Below are positions 11,594 through 23,920 of a stretch of DNA of 64,000 nucleotides, in pieces. The stretch comes from Aquatica leii (lineage: Eukaryota; Arthropoda; Insecta; Coleoptera; Lampyridae). The number at the start of each line of letters is the position of its first letter. Position 1 is the first letter of the stretch. The translations under genes were made by a program, and so were the position numbers. The notes under the pieces are model-generated. The model was not told the DNA's origin and made no database searches. It worked only from the letters and a program-made list of their open reading frames with translations. The DNA is taken from positions 59,597,505 to 59,661,504 of the forward strand of contig CM069436.1 of NCBI GenBank assembly GCA_035610365.1, written 5' to 3'.

Positions 11594-12990
11594 TTAATAA
11601 ACTAAATGTATTAAATCACCATATGGTATTCTTTCTATCTTTACATCAAGAAAAGGTAAGGTACCATTAATTTCTTTTTCAATCCTAAATTTTATGTTTG
11701 GGTGTTGATTATTAAGATATCGAAAAAAACATTGTAGTTCATCGTCACCATGCGACCAGATTGCAAAAACATAATCAACATATCTAAGCCAGAGTTTTGG
11801 TTTTTTAGATGTAAATTTTAAAGCTTCTTCTTTAAAATGCTCTATAAAGCAATTTGCAATAGATGGAGAAATGGGTGATCCCATGGCTACACCATCTATT
11901 TGTTTATAATATTATTCATTAAACAAAAAGACTGAAGTTGTTAGACAATGTTCAAATAACTTGATTAAATTGTTATCAAAATGTCGTTTTAAAAGATGTA
12001 AAGTATCAACTATTGGTACTTTAGTCAACAATGAGGCAACTGTCAAAACTAACTATTAAGTCATTTGAAGATAATTTCTGTTTACTAATTATTTCATTAA
12101 AAGGCTTTGTATTCTTTATAAATTACTTAATCCAATATAAGGTTGCAATAGTGAATTTAAATACTTAGCTAATTCATAAGTTGTGGACCCAATACAGCTA
12201 ACAATTGGTCGAAAAGGTGAATTTAGCTTGTGTATCTTAGGTAATCCATAGAATAAGATGGAATAAGAGGATCTTCTAGCGTTAATTTTTTAATAGACTC
12301 CGTTGATAAATTACTTTCTTTCAATAGTTTTGTTATTTAGATTGTATCTGTTATTAGAGTTTTTTCGTAGTTTTATGTAAATGTGGGATTATTGAGTTAG
12401 CTTTGTTGATGTACTCTGTTTTATCCATCATTACAGTAGCTCTTCCTTTATCTGCTGGTAGTATTATAAGAATAGTATTGCTTCTTAGATCTTTTAGTGC
12501 TTGATGTTCAGCATAAGTAAACTTTTTTTCTGGAAGTTTTGCTTTCACGACCTGGAAGATGACTGATGCTAGGTTCAATGTTTGATATAATTTCCTCAAC
12601 AGAAATTTTTGAATTCAAAAATCCAAATCTTTAGATAAAACGGAATGAGCAGCGTCGGATAATTCATAAGAGCTTAAATTAACTACTAGCTTATCATTTC
12701 TACAAGTAATGTCTTTGAAAGATCTTTCAATTTGTTTGTTAAGTAATTTATTAAATTTACTTATCTGCCTAGTTTTGATAATGTTTTTGTGATTCTGTAG
12801 TATGTGGAACATAAGATCATCAAAAAATTTTCAATTACCTTTTAACAGTTGTTGACATAAAAGAACTTGTAAGTGATGAATTTTTTTATCAATCTTATAC
12901 AGTCCTTTTCTTGTAGTTTTATTCAGATGTTGTAAGGAGGATAAAACTTGCTTTTTTACAAATCTTTTTGACTCTTAGACTTTGAATGTG
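11594..12990 (-). pseudogene. Penelope-like reverse transcriptase, broken in several frames
   Basis: From upstream to downstream on the minus strand: 12354-12599 carries LPADKGRATVMMDKTEYI, a typical PLE N-terminal motif. About 12120-12275 carries [19 protein letters not shown], the PLE RT finger motif. 11594-11884 carries MGSPISPSIANCFIEHFKE and then LRYVDYVFAIW, where the family normally has YVDD; the second catalytic Asp is replaced by Tyr. It ends with NGTLPFLDVKIER. The frame at 12615-12812 fits the poorly conserved N-terminal extension. The pieces are separated by frameshifts and stops, so no functional enzyme could be made. Confidence 0.92.
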
Positions 12991-13138
12991 GTGTTTGATT
13001 TTTATGAAATTAGGAATTAAATGGTTAGATCTACATCGTTTTAAAAATGTTAGATTAATTGGTTTACCTTTTTCTTCCTTAGCTTTTCAAATAATTTGAC
13101 ACTTTAAAACAGCTTTTCTGTATAAGTGTTTTATTTTA

Positions 13139-13204
13139 GATACATTTTCACCATGAAACATAATAAAATAGTTTTTTTGGGTAAATAAAGTAAATGTGTA
13201 TACA
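13139..13204 (-). repeat. Penelope-like element terminal direct repeat (5' side of the element)
   Basis: This is a direct copy of 10057-10115: the ATGAAACATAATAAAATAG core is identical, and the flanks differ by small indels. Confidence 0.85.
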
Positions 13205-16200
13205 TTTAAAAACAGTTTGTAAATAACTAATATTGTTATTAGGAATCAAATTATAAGCTGACCAGGAAACATTGAAAATTTATGGTAAAAACAATAGTAA
13301 TTTTAATGCATATTTACTTCTGTTTATAATACAGTTTTAATAATAAACATTTTAGTTTGAAAAATGTAAATGAAAGTTAACTAGAACGGTGAACCAGATG
13401 TCATAAACAAATTCCTACAACAAATGGGGTTTCAGTACAAAAAATGTCACAATATTGTAGTTTAGTGTTGTCGCTACTGGATGATGCTCTAGAGGAAAAC
13501 GAGAAACTAGTTTACCTACTTATGGATTAAATATGTATGTTACTTTTGTACATCACAATCTTTACATAATCGCAATTTCAAAAAAGTATTTGGTATGTAC
13601 CATACAAAGCTGACAACAGATTAATAATCGTTTGTTGGTATTATAGATTTGTGATATTAATGATAACATAACAAAAAGCTAAATTTTAGTAACACAGTTG
13701 TACAGTAAAAATTATTTTGTTTGTAATTTATCAAAATAATGCTGTTCACAAATTGAATCCAATAAAAATTGATAAGGAGTTGAGCAAAGCATAGTGAGCA
13801 ATGTTTTGCAAATTGGCGAAGATGTAAGAGAATTGTATTCTCAGACGGAAAAGTTAATATCAAAGAGTAACGATGGATAAATACTTTTAGTTAGGCTTAT
13901 TTTTAAATACGTAATGTTTTCGATATGTATGCAAAAGATGTACACGAGTATCGTGACAACACAATTACATGATAAATATTGCTGAATGTCTTAATCATCA
14001 ATTAAAACCAAAAGATGATTTGTGTGTTTATAATCGTCAGATAATGTAGACAACAATATTATATAATTTTGTTTACTTAACCTACAATTATTGTAAACAA
14101 TTTTTAAAATATTTAATCATAATAACGCACAGGTAATTTTTTTGTTTATTTTTTATTTAAAAACCTCAACTCATACAATTTACGTAAGCTTATAAAAATC
14201 TTAATTCTCTTTTACAATTTTATTTGTTAAAAAAAATCATCCAGTACCTTTATTGGTTTAAACTAGACCAGTAATAGAAGCTACTAATGGTCTACTTGAT
14301 ACATTATTATACATTAAAATAAGTATTAACAAACAATCGACGGAAAAGTATTTTTTAGTCAACTTAAGTGTAAGCGGTATCTTATAATTCTTTGAACATC
14401 AAATATAACTTCATTTTGACACATGTTGTTATATAACAGTATTGTAAAATCGTCTACAGTGCGGTAAAATGAGCACTAAATTCTAGGGTTTAAAAAGTAT
14501 GGTAATTAGATAATACTAAATTTTATCTAAATAAATGTTACTTTACATTATATTTAATGATATAAATGTACAAAAATGTAAAGATTTTTGAATTTATGCT
14601 TTAATTTTCAGAAATGCGCCATCTCGTGACAACTAACAGTTATGATTACAGTTTGCTATTGACAGCTGTCAAGCTACCGACGGTTTTAAATTGTATATTT
14701 AAAAATGCGCCACTTAAGCATTTGATTACTTTTTAATATTTTTTTTATGTAAGCAAAGTGGTTATTCAACAAAATTGTAATAACTAAATAGTCATAAACT
14801 GTAATTTTAAATTTATCAAATTGCAGTCATTGCAATCATGTAAGTAGATACCTATAATGCCAACATATAAAAATACACGTAACTGTTAATTTTTTATATT
14901 ACATTAATGTCGACTAAAAATTTGTATACAAATTTTGTGCGTTTAGGTATTTAAGCGTTTCAGCTAAATCAAAACCTGGCTCGTTAGGCTCGGTTTTCAA
15001 ACAAAGCTGTCGCGCTGTAAAATACCACGTACGCGTACTCAATTCTAAATAACTATTACAAGATCTTTGTTACATTTGCTATAAGAAGATAGGTAACTAT
15101 GTAACCAATAAAATTGAGATTTTTAAATTTTCGTGCTAAAAGTGTTTCAATGATTTTACACAGAATTAAGGTTTGTTAGAATCTAGATAGGTTTCTATAA
15201 CACTCACTGCGATAAATGTTAATGATTAAAAGAAACAAGAAAACAAAAACCATTTTGAGAGCCTCTTCGAGAATCTATAAGAAATGATTTTACCTTAAAT
15301 GAAAATAAAAGAAGATGTGACATGACAAGTTAAGGTTTAACCCTAGGATGCATAAACCAAGCATATCATACCGTAGTGCTATTTAGTTGCTTATAATTTG
15401 TATTAGAAATTATTTAATTAATTTAGCGTTCGGGTATCCTATCTCGGGTTCAATTATTTTTGTTTAATTTTTTTTAAATTAGGAAATAATTTTTTATTAT
15501 CACTATTCTGCTTTGAGATAAAGAGCGCAAAATTCTTTGCCATTCAGTGAAACTAAAAAGTGGATAGACCGAAGTTATAATACAAAAGCTTTCATTAAAA
15601 AAGTGTTTGCAAAGTATAAGATTTCGTGATCCTAGGTTTGAAGAAACGTTGCTACATTTTATTAATTATTTTATAGAAAAAGTCATGTTTTAGAAGCAGC
15701 AAATAGTGACATATACTTGGGCAGTGATTTAAAATAAATTGTGATACATTTTCTGGATTTAGTAACGACGACGATAGTAACAACACTAATACAGAAAATA
15801 TTAATAATAGTGATAGTTTAAATCTCAATATTGCGTCTGCAAATTAAAGAATCAAAAATAATATTATTTGGAGTGCACTTGATTTAATATAAAAACATAT
15901 TTATACACAAAATTTTGCTAAAACTTCGTTTTTTATATTAGACGTTTAAATAACTATTTTATTTTAAAGATAATATTGCATTTTTTAGTCATATATGATA
16001 CTGACCTAAAAACGTTAATTTTTGTTGATTTATGTATAGTCGTTTATAAATCGTTGAATATCAAAAAAGTTTAACTCAAGGTAATACTAAATAGTTTAAC
16101 TCGAGACTGTAAACGACCTTCTACTCAGCATAAAATTGTTGCATACATCAACTGCCTTTTTCAACACTACTGGAACTGTACTTAAGTTACAATCGTAACA

Positions 16201-16721
16201 ATTAACCACTGCAGTAATACGTTTTTGTGCTGTCTTCAGTGAAAATATCAATATTTGTTCGTTGTTAATTAATGACAAAAAAACTGTAGTGTTGCAAAGT
16301 AGAAAATCAAAATCTACGTAAAAGTATAATTTGAAAGTCAATTATTATTTAAATAGAAGTGCGTGTCTGGTAGAAAATTTGTGTAAAAGTTCTGAAAATT
16401 AGTTAAATTAGATAAAAATTGTTTTAAAAATTCATAAATTCAAATACTAGAGTATTGTATATTTAAGAGTTGGTACTACGTAATACATTTAAATTTTGAC
16501 ATTGACAGGTTTAGTTTGGTATAAATGTACTACCAACAATATATTTTAAAATTATGTTTAGTGATAAAGCTACTTCGTTCACTAACAATATAACGTCATC
16601 GAAGAGAACTTACTGAACAAATTATACATTCGCAAATATAGATAAGTATACATTTTTATTCAGGATGCCAGTCCATAAATCAATGAAAATAAAAAAAGAA
16701 ATTTACTCTACAAGAATACGC
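13205..16721. other. AT-rich stretch without supported gene
   Basis: Open frames at 13657-13863 and 16096-16341 (minus) show no recognisable domain. I see no structured repeat beyond homopolymer runs. It ends at the abrupt, GC-richer edge of the giant palindrome. Confidence 0.5.
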
Positions 16722-16849
16722 TAGAATATGGACGACGCAACCTTGAACTTTCACTTTCACTGACGTCATTACTGACCTCGGCGGAAACGTAGGTGAAGGT
16801 TTTTTTTTTTTGTGAAAGTATTTTTCTGGTTTTTTTGTGAAAGTATTTT

Positions 16850-16938
16850 TCTCTCTCTCACAATGAAATTTTTCTTCTCTCTCTCACAATGAAATTTTTC
16901 TTCTCTCTCTCACAATGAAATTTTTCTTCTCTCTCTTA
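16850..16938. repeat. 26-bp tandem repeat, three copies (left arm)
   Basis: The unit contains CTCTCTCTCACAATGAAA followed by a T run. CAATG recurs at 16861, 16887 and 16913, a period of 26. The mirror site in the right arm has only two copies, which exactly accounts for the 26-bp shift in mirror coordinates there. Confidence 0.92.
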
Positions 16939-17102
16939 CAGCGAATTTTTTTTCTCTCTCAGATATTTTCTCTCTCACATTGTTACATCATCGCATAATT
17001 GGTAATTTTGATTGCGTCGTGCGTCATCGCGTAACTGGTAATTTTTTATGCGTCATAAAATCTCATGACGAGCGAGAAAGAAAATATTTTTATTAAAAAA
17101 TG

Positions 17103-17178
17103 CTGTGGGTGTACCTGGATTCGAACTCGGGTTTCTTCGATTACAAACCAACGACTTTGGCTAATGCTCCACGAGGGT
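17103..17178 (-). tRNA. tRNA-like sequence in the left arm (tRNA-Thr-like, degenerate)
   Basis: It is the mirror copy of 29274-29349. On the minus strand it has an A-box-like TTAGCCAAAGTCGTTGG, an anticodon-loop-like TTTGTAA (UGU) and a B-box AGTTCGAATCC. The acceptor and T stems do not pair fully and the distance between boxes is about 8 nt short. It is better called a tRNA-derived sequence or pol III promoter than a working tRNA. Confidence 0.4.
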
Positions 17179-17214
17179 ATTGGATTTAAACACTCAATTT
17201 AATATTGTATACAA

Positions 17215-18950
17215 AAAATTGCAAATTAAAAAATTAAGTTTTAATGTGTAATAGTTCTATAGTAGTTTTAGATAAGGAATTATTAAAATTGTAAACTGAA
17301 AAAAATAATAAAATTAAGTTGCGCGATAATTTTTTCAAAACTCAAGTTTTAGAAATTAGAGATAAATAATAATTCTAATATAAACAAAAATTTAAAATAA
17401 AATTTTAAACAATTTTAAACGAGTAAAACAAAAAAGAAATTAAAAAATTTGCGGTAAAAATACTTTTTAAGATAACTGAATCATTTTAAAAGTGGTGACA
17501 AAAAAAATTTAAAACAACAACAATAATTTTTAACAGTTGGTACTAAAATTAGTTTTAAAACAGCGTAATACATGTTTTAAAAAGAAATTTTAATTATGGA
17601 AAAATAATATTAATAAATGAATTCAATAAGTAAAACAGAAAAACAATGTACCTATAGTATTTATTTTAAATTTAGATTTCAATGTGAAATAAACAATAAT
17701 AATAAATAGCTTTATATTAAGAAGTAATGAAAAAACTGCAAAACAACGAAAATAATTTGCACGTTCAAACTAAAGTTAAATAACTATGATACAAATCTAT
17801 CAATATTTTAAATACAGCACAATTTAAGTCGTCAACGATTCATGAATTAAAACGAAATTTTTTTTAGAGAAATGTGAAACTTCTAGATTACTCAAGCACT
17901 AAAAATAAAAGAGTACAGAAAACAATTTTTAAAATTTAGATTTTAATGTGTAAATAATTTGATAATAGTACGTTTGACTAAGAAGTAATGAAATTGTAAA
18001 TCTGTAAAACAACTAAATTAATTTGCGCGTTTATTTTTTTAAATTCAAGTTTTAATGTTTTCAAAAATTATGTTAAATGATAATTGTAATATATATCTAT
18101 CAAAAGTTTAAATAAAGCATAATTTCATATCGTCAACATTCATGTGTTAAAAGAAATTTTAATTATGATAAAATAATATTAATAAATGAATTCAAATAAG
18201 TAAAACAGAAAAACAATGTACCTAGTATTATTTTAAGTTTGGATTTTAATGTACAATAAATAGTAATAAATAGTTTTATAGTAAGAAGTAATGGAAAAAC
18301 TAGAAAAGAACGAATTATAATTTGCGCGTTCAAACTAAGTTAAATAATAATTATTATATAAATATATCAATATTTTAAATACATACATTTAAGTCGTTAA
18401 CGATTTATGCATTAAAACGAATTTTTTTAATTAAGTTAAAATAATACTCATAAATGAATTCAAATAAGTAAAACAAAAAACAATGTTGTATTTATTTAAA
18501 ATTATTATTTTAATGTGCAAATAATTTAACAATAATAGTTTTAGATTAAGAAGAAATGAAAAAAAAACTGCAAAACAACAAAATTAAACTGCGAATGAAT
18601 ATTACAAATTTAAGTTAAGTTAGTTTTAAACTAACATAAACAACAACTAAGTTAAAATAATAAAAATAGGTGTTAATGTGTAGTAATTCTACCGTAGTTT
18701 TAGATTAAGAATTCTTCGAAATGTAAACTAAACAAAATAGCAGAATTAAGTTGTACGTTAATTTTCCAAAACTCAAGTATTAGGAATTAGAGATAAATAA
18801 TAATTCTAATCTATATAAAGTTAAGTCAAAATAAAGGCGAAAAACAATTTTGAATAAGTAAAACAAAGAAATTAAAAACTAGAGACAAAGATACTTTTAT
18901 GATGGCTAAATAAATTTAAAAACTGGTGACAAAATAGTTTTTAAAATTTT
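17215..18950. repeat. Degenerate tandem array with a unit of about 285 bp (left arm)
   Basis: The phrase AAACAGAAAAACAATGTACC or diverged versions of it recur near 17634, 17920, 18203 and 18473, spaced about 270-286 bp. Between them a second phrase, TTCAAACTAAGTTAAATA followed by a CAATATTTTAAATA-type block, recurs with AACGATTCATG. Alternate units resemble each other more than adjacent ones, giving a higher-order period near 570 bp. The same array appears inverted in the right arm. Confidence 0.75.
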
Positions 18951-18951
18951 T

Positions 18952-19130
18952 CAGTTGGTAGTAAAAATAATTTTGAAATGGCGTAACAAATTTTTCAGTT
19001 GGTAGTAAAAATATATTTGAAATGGCGTAACAAATTTAACAGTTGGTAGTAAAATATAGTTTTAAAATGGCGTAACAACTTTTACAATTGTTAAAAAATG
19101 TTTTTAAAAAGGCGGAATAATTTTTAAATT
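18952..19130. repeat. 44-bp tandem repeat, three clear copies plus one weak (left arm)
   Basis: CAGTTGGTAGTAAAA starts at 18952, 18996 and 19040, and each copy ends with AATGGCGTAACAA. A decayed fourth copy starts near 19085. The mirror array lies at about 27340-27512. Related CAGTTGGTACTAAAA also occurs near 17533 inside the larger array. Confidence 0.88.
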
Positions 19131-19713
19131 TTATATTAGTTACTTTAATCATAATAATTTACAAGAGAAAGGAAAAATTGATTTTTAAATTTACAAATTA
19201 GTAGCTAACAGTAAAAATCATTTGGTAAACTTTAAATAATATCTACGTTTTTGAAATATCTACTTCAGAATATAATTTATAGTTATAAAAATTAAAAATG
19301 AAATTATTTATTAAGCAATAAACTTAGATTCTGTTTAAAGAAAAGAAAAACAAAAAACAGATACTTAAAAAATACACTTACCCCATATGCCTTGTTTTTA
19401 AATTTATAAATTTTAATTTAATATTAAAGAACTCACTCGCACACATTTTAACACAGAAGAAGACACAAACTAAACTAAATACAATTAGAAATTTTTGAAA
19501 ATCCCCACCTTGAAAATAATTTTTATTAATTATTGTATTGACTCGTGCAAAATCTTATTGAATCATAACTTTATGTTCCTTAAGGCACAGTTTTAATGAA
19601 GAGAAAGAAAATGGCGTGGAAAATAGTAAAAACAACATACACATACATGCAAACAAGCTGTCAAATATTTGACGTAAATCGTCAACTTCAATCTAAACAA
19701 AACAAAGGCGCGT

Positions 19714-20013
19714 TTGGATAATCTATGCCTCTGGAAAAAATCGTCAAAGAAAATAATATTATTGTACGTGTCATTCGCCATTAATTCTTCTGTGCGTGGC
19801 AGTTTCTTGGTTGTTTTTATATTTTCACTTCTTTTTAAAACTAATTGTGTGTTCGGTGTGATTACGTTTAGACCCCTGCCGCCAAAACGTAGGCGCAGTA
19901 ATTTGGGTCGAAGAACTCGAAATGCTACAAACCAAGCAAATTTTCAATCTAATCGGACATCGCGTCTTTTTAGCGGCACACGGCTAGCAGTAAAAATTTA
20001 CTTAACAATGTGA
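19714..20013 (+). CDS. Duplicated 99-codon ORF with basic SNLGRRTRN motif, left copy
   Basis: The N-terminal part is hydrophobic (residues 13-48). The C-terminal part holds PPKRRRSNLGRRTRNATNQA at residues 55-74, followed by a Ser/Arg-rich tail. This basic motif resembles the N-terminal segment that I recall from insect Helitron/PIF1-type and related mobile-element proteins; that is recollection, not a search. The mirror copy (26442-26741) has the same length and stop. Residues 1-32 and 55-99 are identical between copies, while residues 33-54 differ at about seven sites. That clustering, and a pyrimidine-plus-TTTAG just before CCCCTGCCGCC, suggest the middle could be intronic and the basic part a spliced exon. 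It may also be only a decayed fragment. Confidence 0.4.
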   Translation: MDNLCLWKKSSKKIILLYVSFAINSSVRGSFLVVFIFSLLFKTNCVFGVITFRPLPPKRRRSNLGRRTRNATNQANFQSNRTSRLFSGTRLAVKIYLTM

Positions 20014-20076
20014 TCGAAGCAACAATTCTAAAACGAAAATATAAGGGAGAGAAAATGTGTTAATACCCCGCATCCC

Positions 20077-20104
20077 AATGGTACCAACTGACGTAGGTAC
20101 CATT
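20077..20104. repeat. Perfect 9-bp hairpin AATGGTACC/GGTACCATT (left arm)
   Basis: A 9-bp stem with a 10-nt loop containing GACGTA lies in a GC-richer stretch, 64 bp after the 99-codon ORF. It is retained at the mirror site near 26353-26380, so both copies keep it. Function unknown. Confidence 0.8.
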
Positions 20105-22554
20105 TGAATTCAAACGACTGCAATGTACAGTGCGACTTGCTTTTGATATAACAATAAATAAATACTAGGGTCAGTCGTTGAGTGTTTGCGGCGTTAATCT
20201 TGAAAACTCATGCTTCTCTCGTGGACAGTTGCATGTTGCCTGCTCCCGCGTAGGGAAACCGTCAGATTTACTTGTTTACGCGCCAGGCAACCAAACAAAA
20301 ACTATTGTATACCTACCATAAAGCATTAGATTGAATATCATCACATTTGTAAAGTATTGCAGTGTACGAAATAGAAAACTTATTTTTGTAAGTAATCGTC
20401 GTTTATTGTTGAGACATAAATAACGTGATCACTCCGAAATATGTTTTATTTATTTAATTACCAAAACGTTTAGGAATTTATTTGTAACATATTGTTAATG
20501 CCGATGTAATTAACATGTAATTTTAAAACCAAGCAATTTCCATAGAACAAGATTTTTTTTTAAATTTTAGATTGTGATAGTAACATTAAATTTAACCACT
20601 AACTCTGCAATTTGTTTTAATGAAAGCTCTAAAACATTGCTTTATATTTTAATTGAGTTTAAATCGTCAACACAATTTCCTTGTTCGTCTACTAAAAAAA
20701 GTTGGTACTTTTAAAAATGATCTTGTTACTATTAAAGCAATAAAAACTTAAAATGGCACCAGTGTCTATACTAAAGTCATCTAAATAATTTGGGAGATCT
20801 TCATTTAGCACATAATTCCATATTTTATAATAAATAATAATAATTAAACGCGCTTATTCAAACGTTTTCGTAGCAGTACTACGGTAATTACATATATGCG
20901 TCATACGTCATTACATTAGTAACAATGTAAAATTAAATTTTTTTATTATTATTTGAAACTTACGTTGTACAACGGCAGCGTTATTTGTACACTTTACCAA
21001 AAGATACAAAATTGCTATAAAACATACATATCTACAAGAAATTAAACGTAAATAAATGTATTAGTAATGCAGTTAATGAAGATCTAATTAACTAAACTTT
21101 TAAAACCAAACAATGTTGTTACAGTAAGAAACGTTTTTAGCAAAGACGATTATATAATGTCATTAATAACTAAATTTTTAAGACTAAAAACGTCATAAAA
21201 ATACCAATTGTAGCTAACGTCGAAACTAAGCGACATTATTGAAACAATAAAGTTTTTTGAGTAACATTATTTTGTATTTTATTTGTCAACAAAAATTTTG
21301 ATGGACCCGTTAAAACTTGTTTTATATAAAATTTTTCTAAAAACACAATTTAACAAAGTTTTTGCAATGTCAGCTAATTTAAAAACCAATGCTTTAAAAA
21401 AATTAATACACCTTTCTCTAAGCTGGTGAAATAAAATTCCTAATAAGATATGTCTACGTTTCTTTTACATTAGTACTACAAACTGTGTACATCAGTCTGT
21501 AAATATTATAACGTTACAATTACTTAAAATTAAAAGCAGACATTGCAAGAACATATTTTTACAGTTGTATTTTATCTACTAAATCAAAGTTATTCGAATA
21601 TCATACATAAAGAAATATATTTTTATAAGTATAGAACAAGTTTAAAAATAGTGAATAAGTTGAAGACTTATTTTACACCTCAACTAGACAATGTAGAAAA
21701 ATGTGGTTATTTTCACAATTTTATTGAAAATGTAGTATACTACTTAGCTAATAAATGGCTAACCAAATGAAAATATTAATCATTTTTGTAATAAACACGC
21801 GATTACTAACCAATAAACTTTTAAGTTAATGATTTACTGAAAGAAAGAAAAAACATTTTTAACAAGAACAATTTCACAATTTAAGATTCAAAAATTAATT
21901 AAAATCATGTTAAATAGGAAATTTTGCTTGCAGTTTGTAATTACAGTGAATAACAATGTAGTTAATGACTAAGTTTTTCAAATTAAGGAATGCCACGCAA
22001 ATATTTTAAGCGAAAACTAACTATTAATTTTATTTTGAAACGATTATAATTAGATTAGATATACTGTAATCTCAAGAAAAATAGAAACTTATGAAAAATT
22101 GCTAAAAGTTGCAAGAAAAGCAATAGGAATTTACTGGAGTCATTAGAAATGATTGAAGAAAAAACCTTTCTCAATGTTAATAATTAAGTAATCATACTGT
22201 AATAGAAAACTTATTGCGGATAACTACAATCTAATTAAAGACAAAATTTCTAAAACTAAGCAACGTCACAAAATGTTTTTAACAAAAACTATTTAGCAAT
22301 TTAGTTTTTTGTTCAAATAATTAAAATTAGATACTCTACAATCTCAATCAGCAAACAAATAAATAATTTTTTTTAAGATATACCTACAATAAAAGCAATA
22401 AATGTACTTAAATTATTGAAAATTAAAAAAAAGAAAACTTTTTTGCAAATAGATATTAAATTGTTTAAACAAGTAAATGTTACAATGTTACAACTACTAA
22501 AAACTTTAAGCAAAATTTTGAAAGAACAAAAAAAAGAAAAACTATTTAGAGAAT

Positions 22555-22665
22555 ATCTGTTATAATAAAAATTGTTTTATGAGAAATGGTGTTATTGTTT
22601 GATTAAAAATTTAAAACTTGCAACCTTTTGAACGGGGTCTACGTTCTTCTTCGTCAGGTAATAAA
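22555..22665 (-). repeat. Penelope-like terminal segment in left arm
   Basis: On the minus strand it reads CCTGACGAAGAAGAACG, then TAGACCCCGTTC and AAAAGGTTGCAAG. This aligns with the 3' terminal region of the Penelope-like element at 10057-10180 (CTTGAAGAAGAACGTAGACC, then ACGTTAGAAAGCTTG). The following CACCATTT and AAAACAATTTTTATTAT also correspond. The family is related but not the same subfamily. Confidence 0.65.
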
Positions 22666-23029
22666 TCACAATCACAAATATTTAGAAACATTTTATTGTA
22701 AATAACATCGTGGTTCTAGTTTCACCATTCGTTCAAAATTAAATAACTAGTTTAAAAGATCGTAACTAAGAAAAAAAGAAATCACTTTAATTATATAAGA
22801 CACTCATTTCAAAATGTTTTGATTTGACATGTTTTAATATTAACAAATGTTAAATCGAATAAACTTAAATCTGTTTAAACAATAACCGATATCTAGTTTA
22901 TGTACTCAGAATTTTGTAATGAAAAGTAGCTTCGAGATATTCACAAAGTAAAAAAATTGTTTATAATTTCAATTTTTCTTTTGTTCAATGTAATCTTAAA
23001 AACATAGTTCGTTCCATGCATTCACTACT

Positions 23030-23436
23030 ATGTCAATTAAAACTGCACCATTCGAGCGAATAATAAATTACCTTCAAACAAGATTTATTTCAAATATATA
23101 TTAAAATTAAATTGCGATACACAACTTGTTGTAAACCACAGCAATGGCAGTCAGACACAATCTTTGCTTTAAATAAAATGACACGCACTAAGTCGCTTTA
23201 AAGAATTTTTTTTAAATAGATTAAGTTACAATGCATCTATGAGTATTACTTTGCGTATTAAATGGGCTTTGTAACTTTTTTCTGTTTTTAAGGAAGTTTT
23301 ATTTTAATCATGATTGTTCGTAACATTAACTTTGTGTAGAAATTTAAACGTTACTTAGGTACCCACAGAGCTAAACTTTAAGTTTAATAATTCTTAAATT
23401 GTAAAAACGTATTATAATATTTAAATAACGGCTTAC
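23030..23436. other. Spacer at the centre of the giant palindrome
   Basis: These 407 bp are not part of the inverted repeat. There is no ORF of useful length, no motif I recognise and no obvious relation to either arm. The spacer is AT-rich but includes less AT-rich patches (about 23130-23200). Confidence 0.8.
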
Positions 23437-23805
23437 AGTAGTGAATGCATGGAACGAACAATTTTTTTTAAGATTACATTGAACAAAAGAAAAATTGAAA
23501 TTATAAACAATTTTTTTTACTTTGTGAATATCTCGAAGCTACTTTTCATTACAAAATTCTGAGTACATAAACTAGATATCGGTTATTGTTTAAACAGATT
23601 TAAGTTTATTCGATTTAACATTTGTTAATATTAAAACATGTCAAATCAAAACATTTTGAAATGAGTGTCTTATATAATTACAATGATTTCTTTTTTTCTT
23701 AGTTACGATCTTTTAAACTAGTTATTTAATTTTGAACGAATGGTGAAACTAGAACCACGATGTTATTTACAATAAAATGTTTCTAAATATTTGTGATTGT
23801 GATTT

Positions 23806-23920
23806 ATTACCTGACGAAGAAGAACGTAGACCCCGTTCAAAAGGTTGCAAGTTTTAAATTTTTAATCAAACAATAACACCATTTCTCATAAAACAATTTT
23901 TATTATAACAGATATTCTCT
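23806..23920 (+). repeat. Penelope-like terminal segment in right arm
   Basis: It is the mirror copy of 22555-22665, here on the plus strand. CTGACGA is followed after AGAA by GAACG-TAGACCC-CGTTC (a 5-bp stem and 7-nt loop) and AAAAGG. The order CUGANGA, stem II, then an A-rich GAAA-like element is what a hammerhead core looks like; the GAAA is imperfect here. Confidence 0.65.

Larger units (their letters stand above)
10057..13204 (-). mobile_element. Penelope-like element, decayed but with both terminal repeats
   Basis: On the minus strand, the order is an N-terminal Penelope region, RT, a linker, then a GIY-YIG-type endonuclease. It is flanked by direct repeats at 10057-10115 and 13139-13204. 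This is the canonical layout of an endonuclease-containing Penelope-like element with short terminal (pLTR) repeats. Multiple frameshifts and stops and a lost catalytic Asp show that it is inactive. A short segment homologous to its 3' terminal region (10057-10180) also occurs twice in the giant palindrome. Confidence 0.9.
16722..23029 (+). repeat. Left arm of giant inverted repeat (about 6.3 kb)
   Basis: From outer tip inward it contains: a GC-richer 80-bp tip with a GACGTCA (CRE-like) site; CTCTC microrepeats; a tRNA-like sequence on the minus strand; a 285-bp tandem array (about 17215-18950); a 44-bp tandem array; the 99-codon ORF at 19714-20013; a short hairpin; about 2.2 kb of AT-rich DNA; and a Penelope-like terminus. 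The right arm has the same blocks in mirror order. Confidence 0.93.

Noticed and set aside
13657..13863. Minus-strand ORF
   Set aside because: Low complexity, no motif; length expected by chance in such AT-rich DNA.
16850..19130. CRISPR array
   Set aside because: Repeats are direct tandem units without spacers of equal length, and the DNA is eukaryotic.
21543..21770. 75-codon ORF in the left arm of the palindrome
   Set aside because: No family, and the mirror copy is broken by one inserted T near the start, so no constraint is visible.
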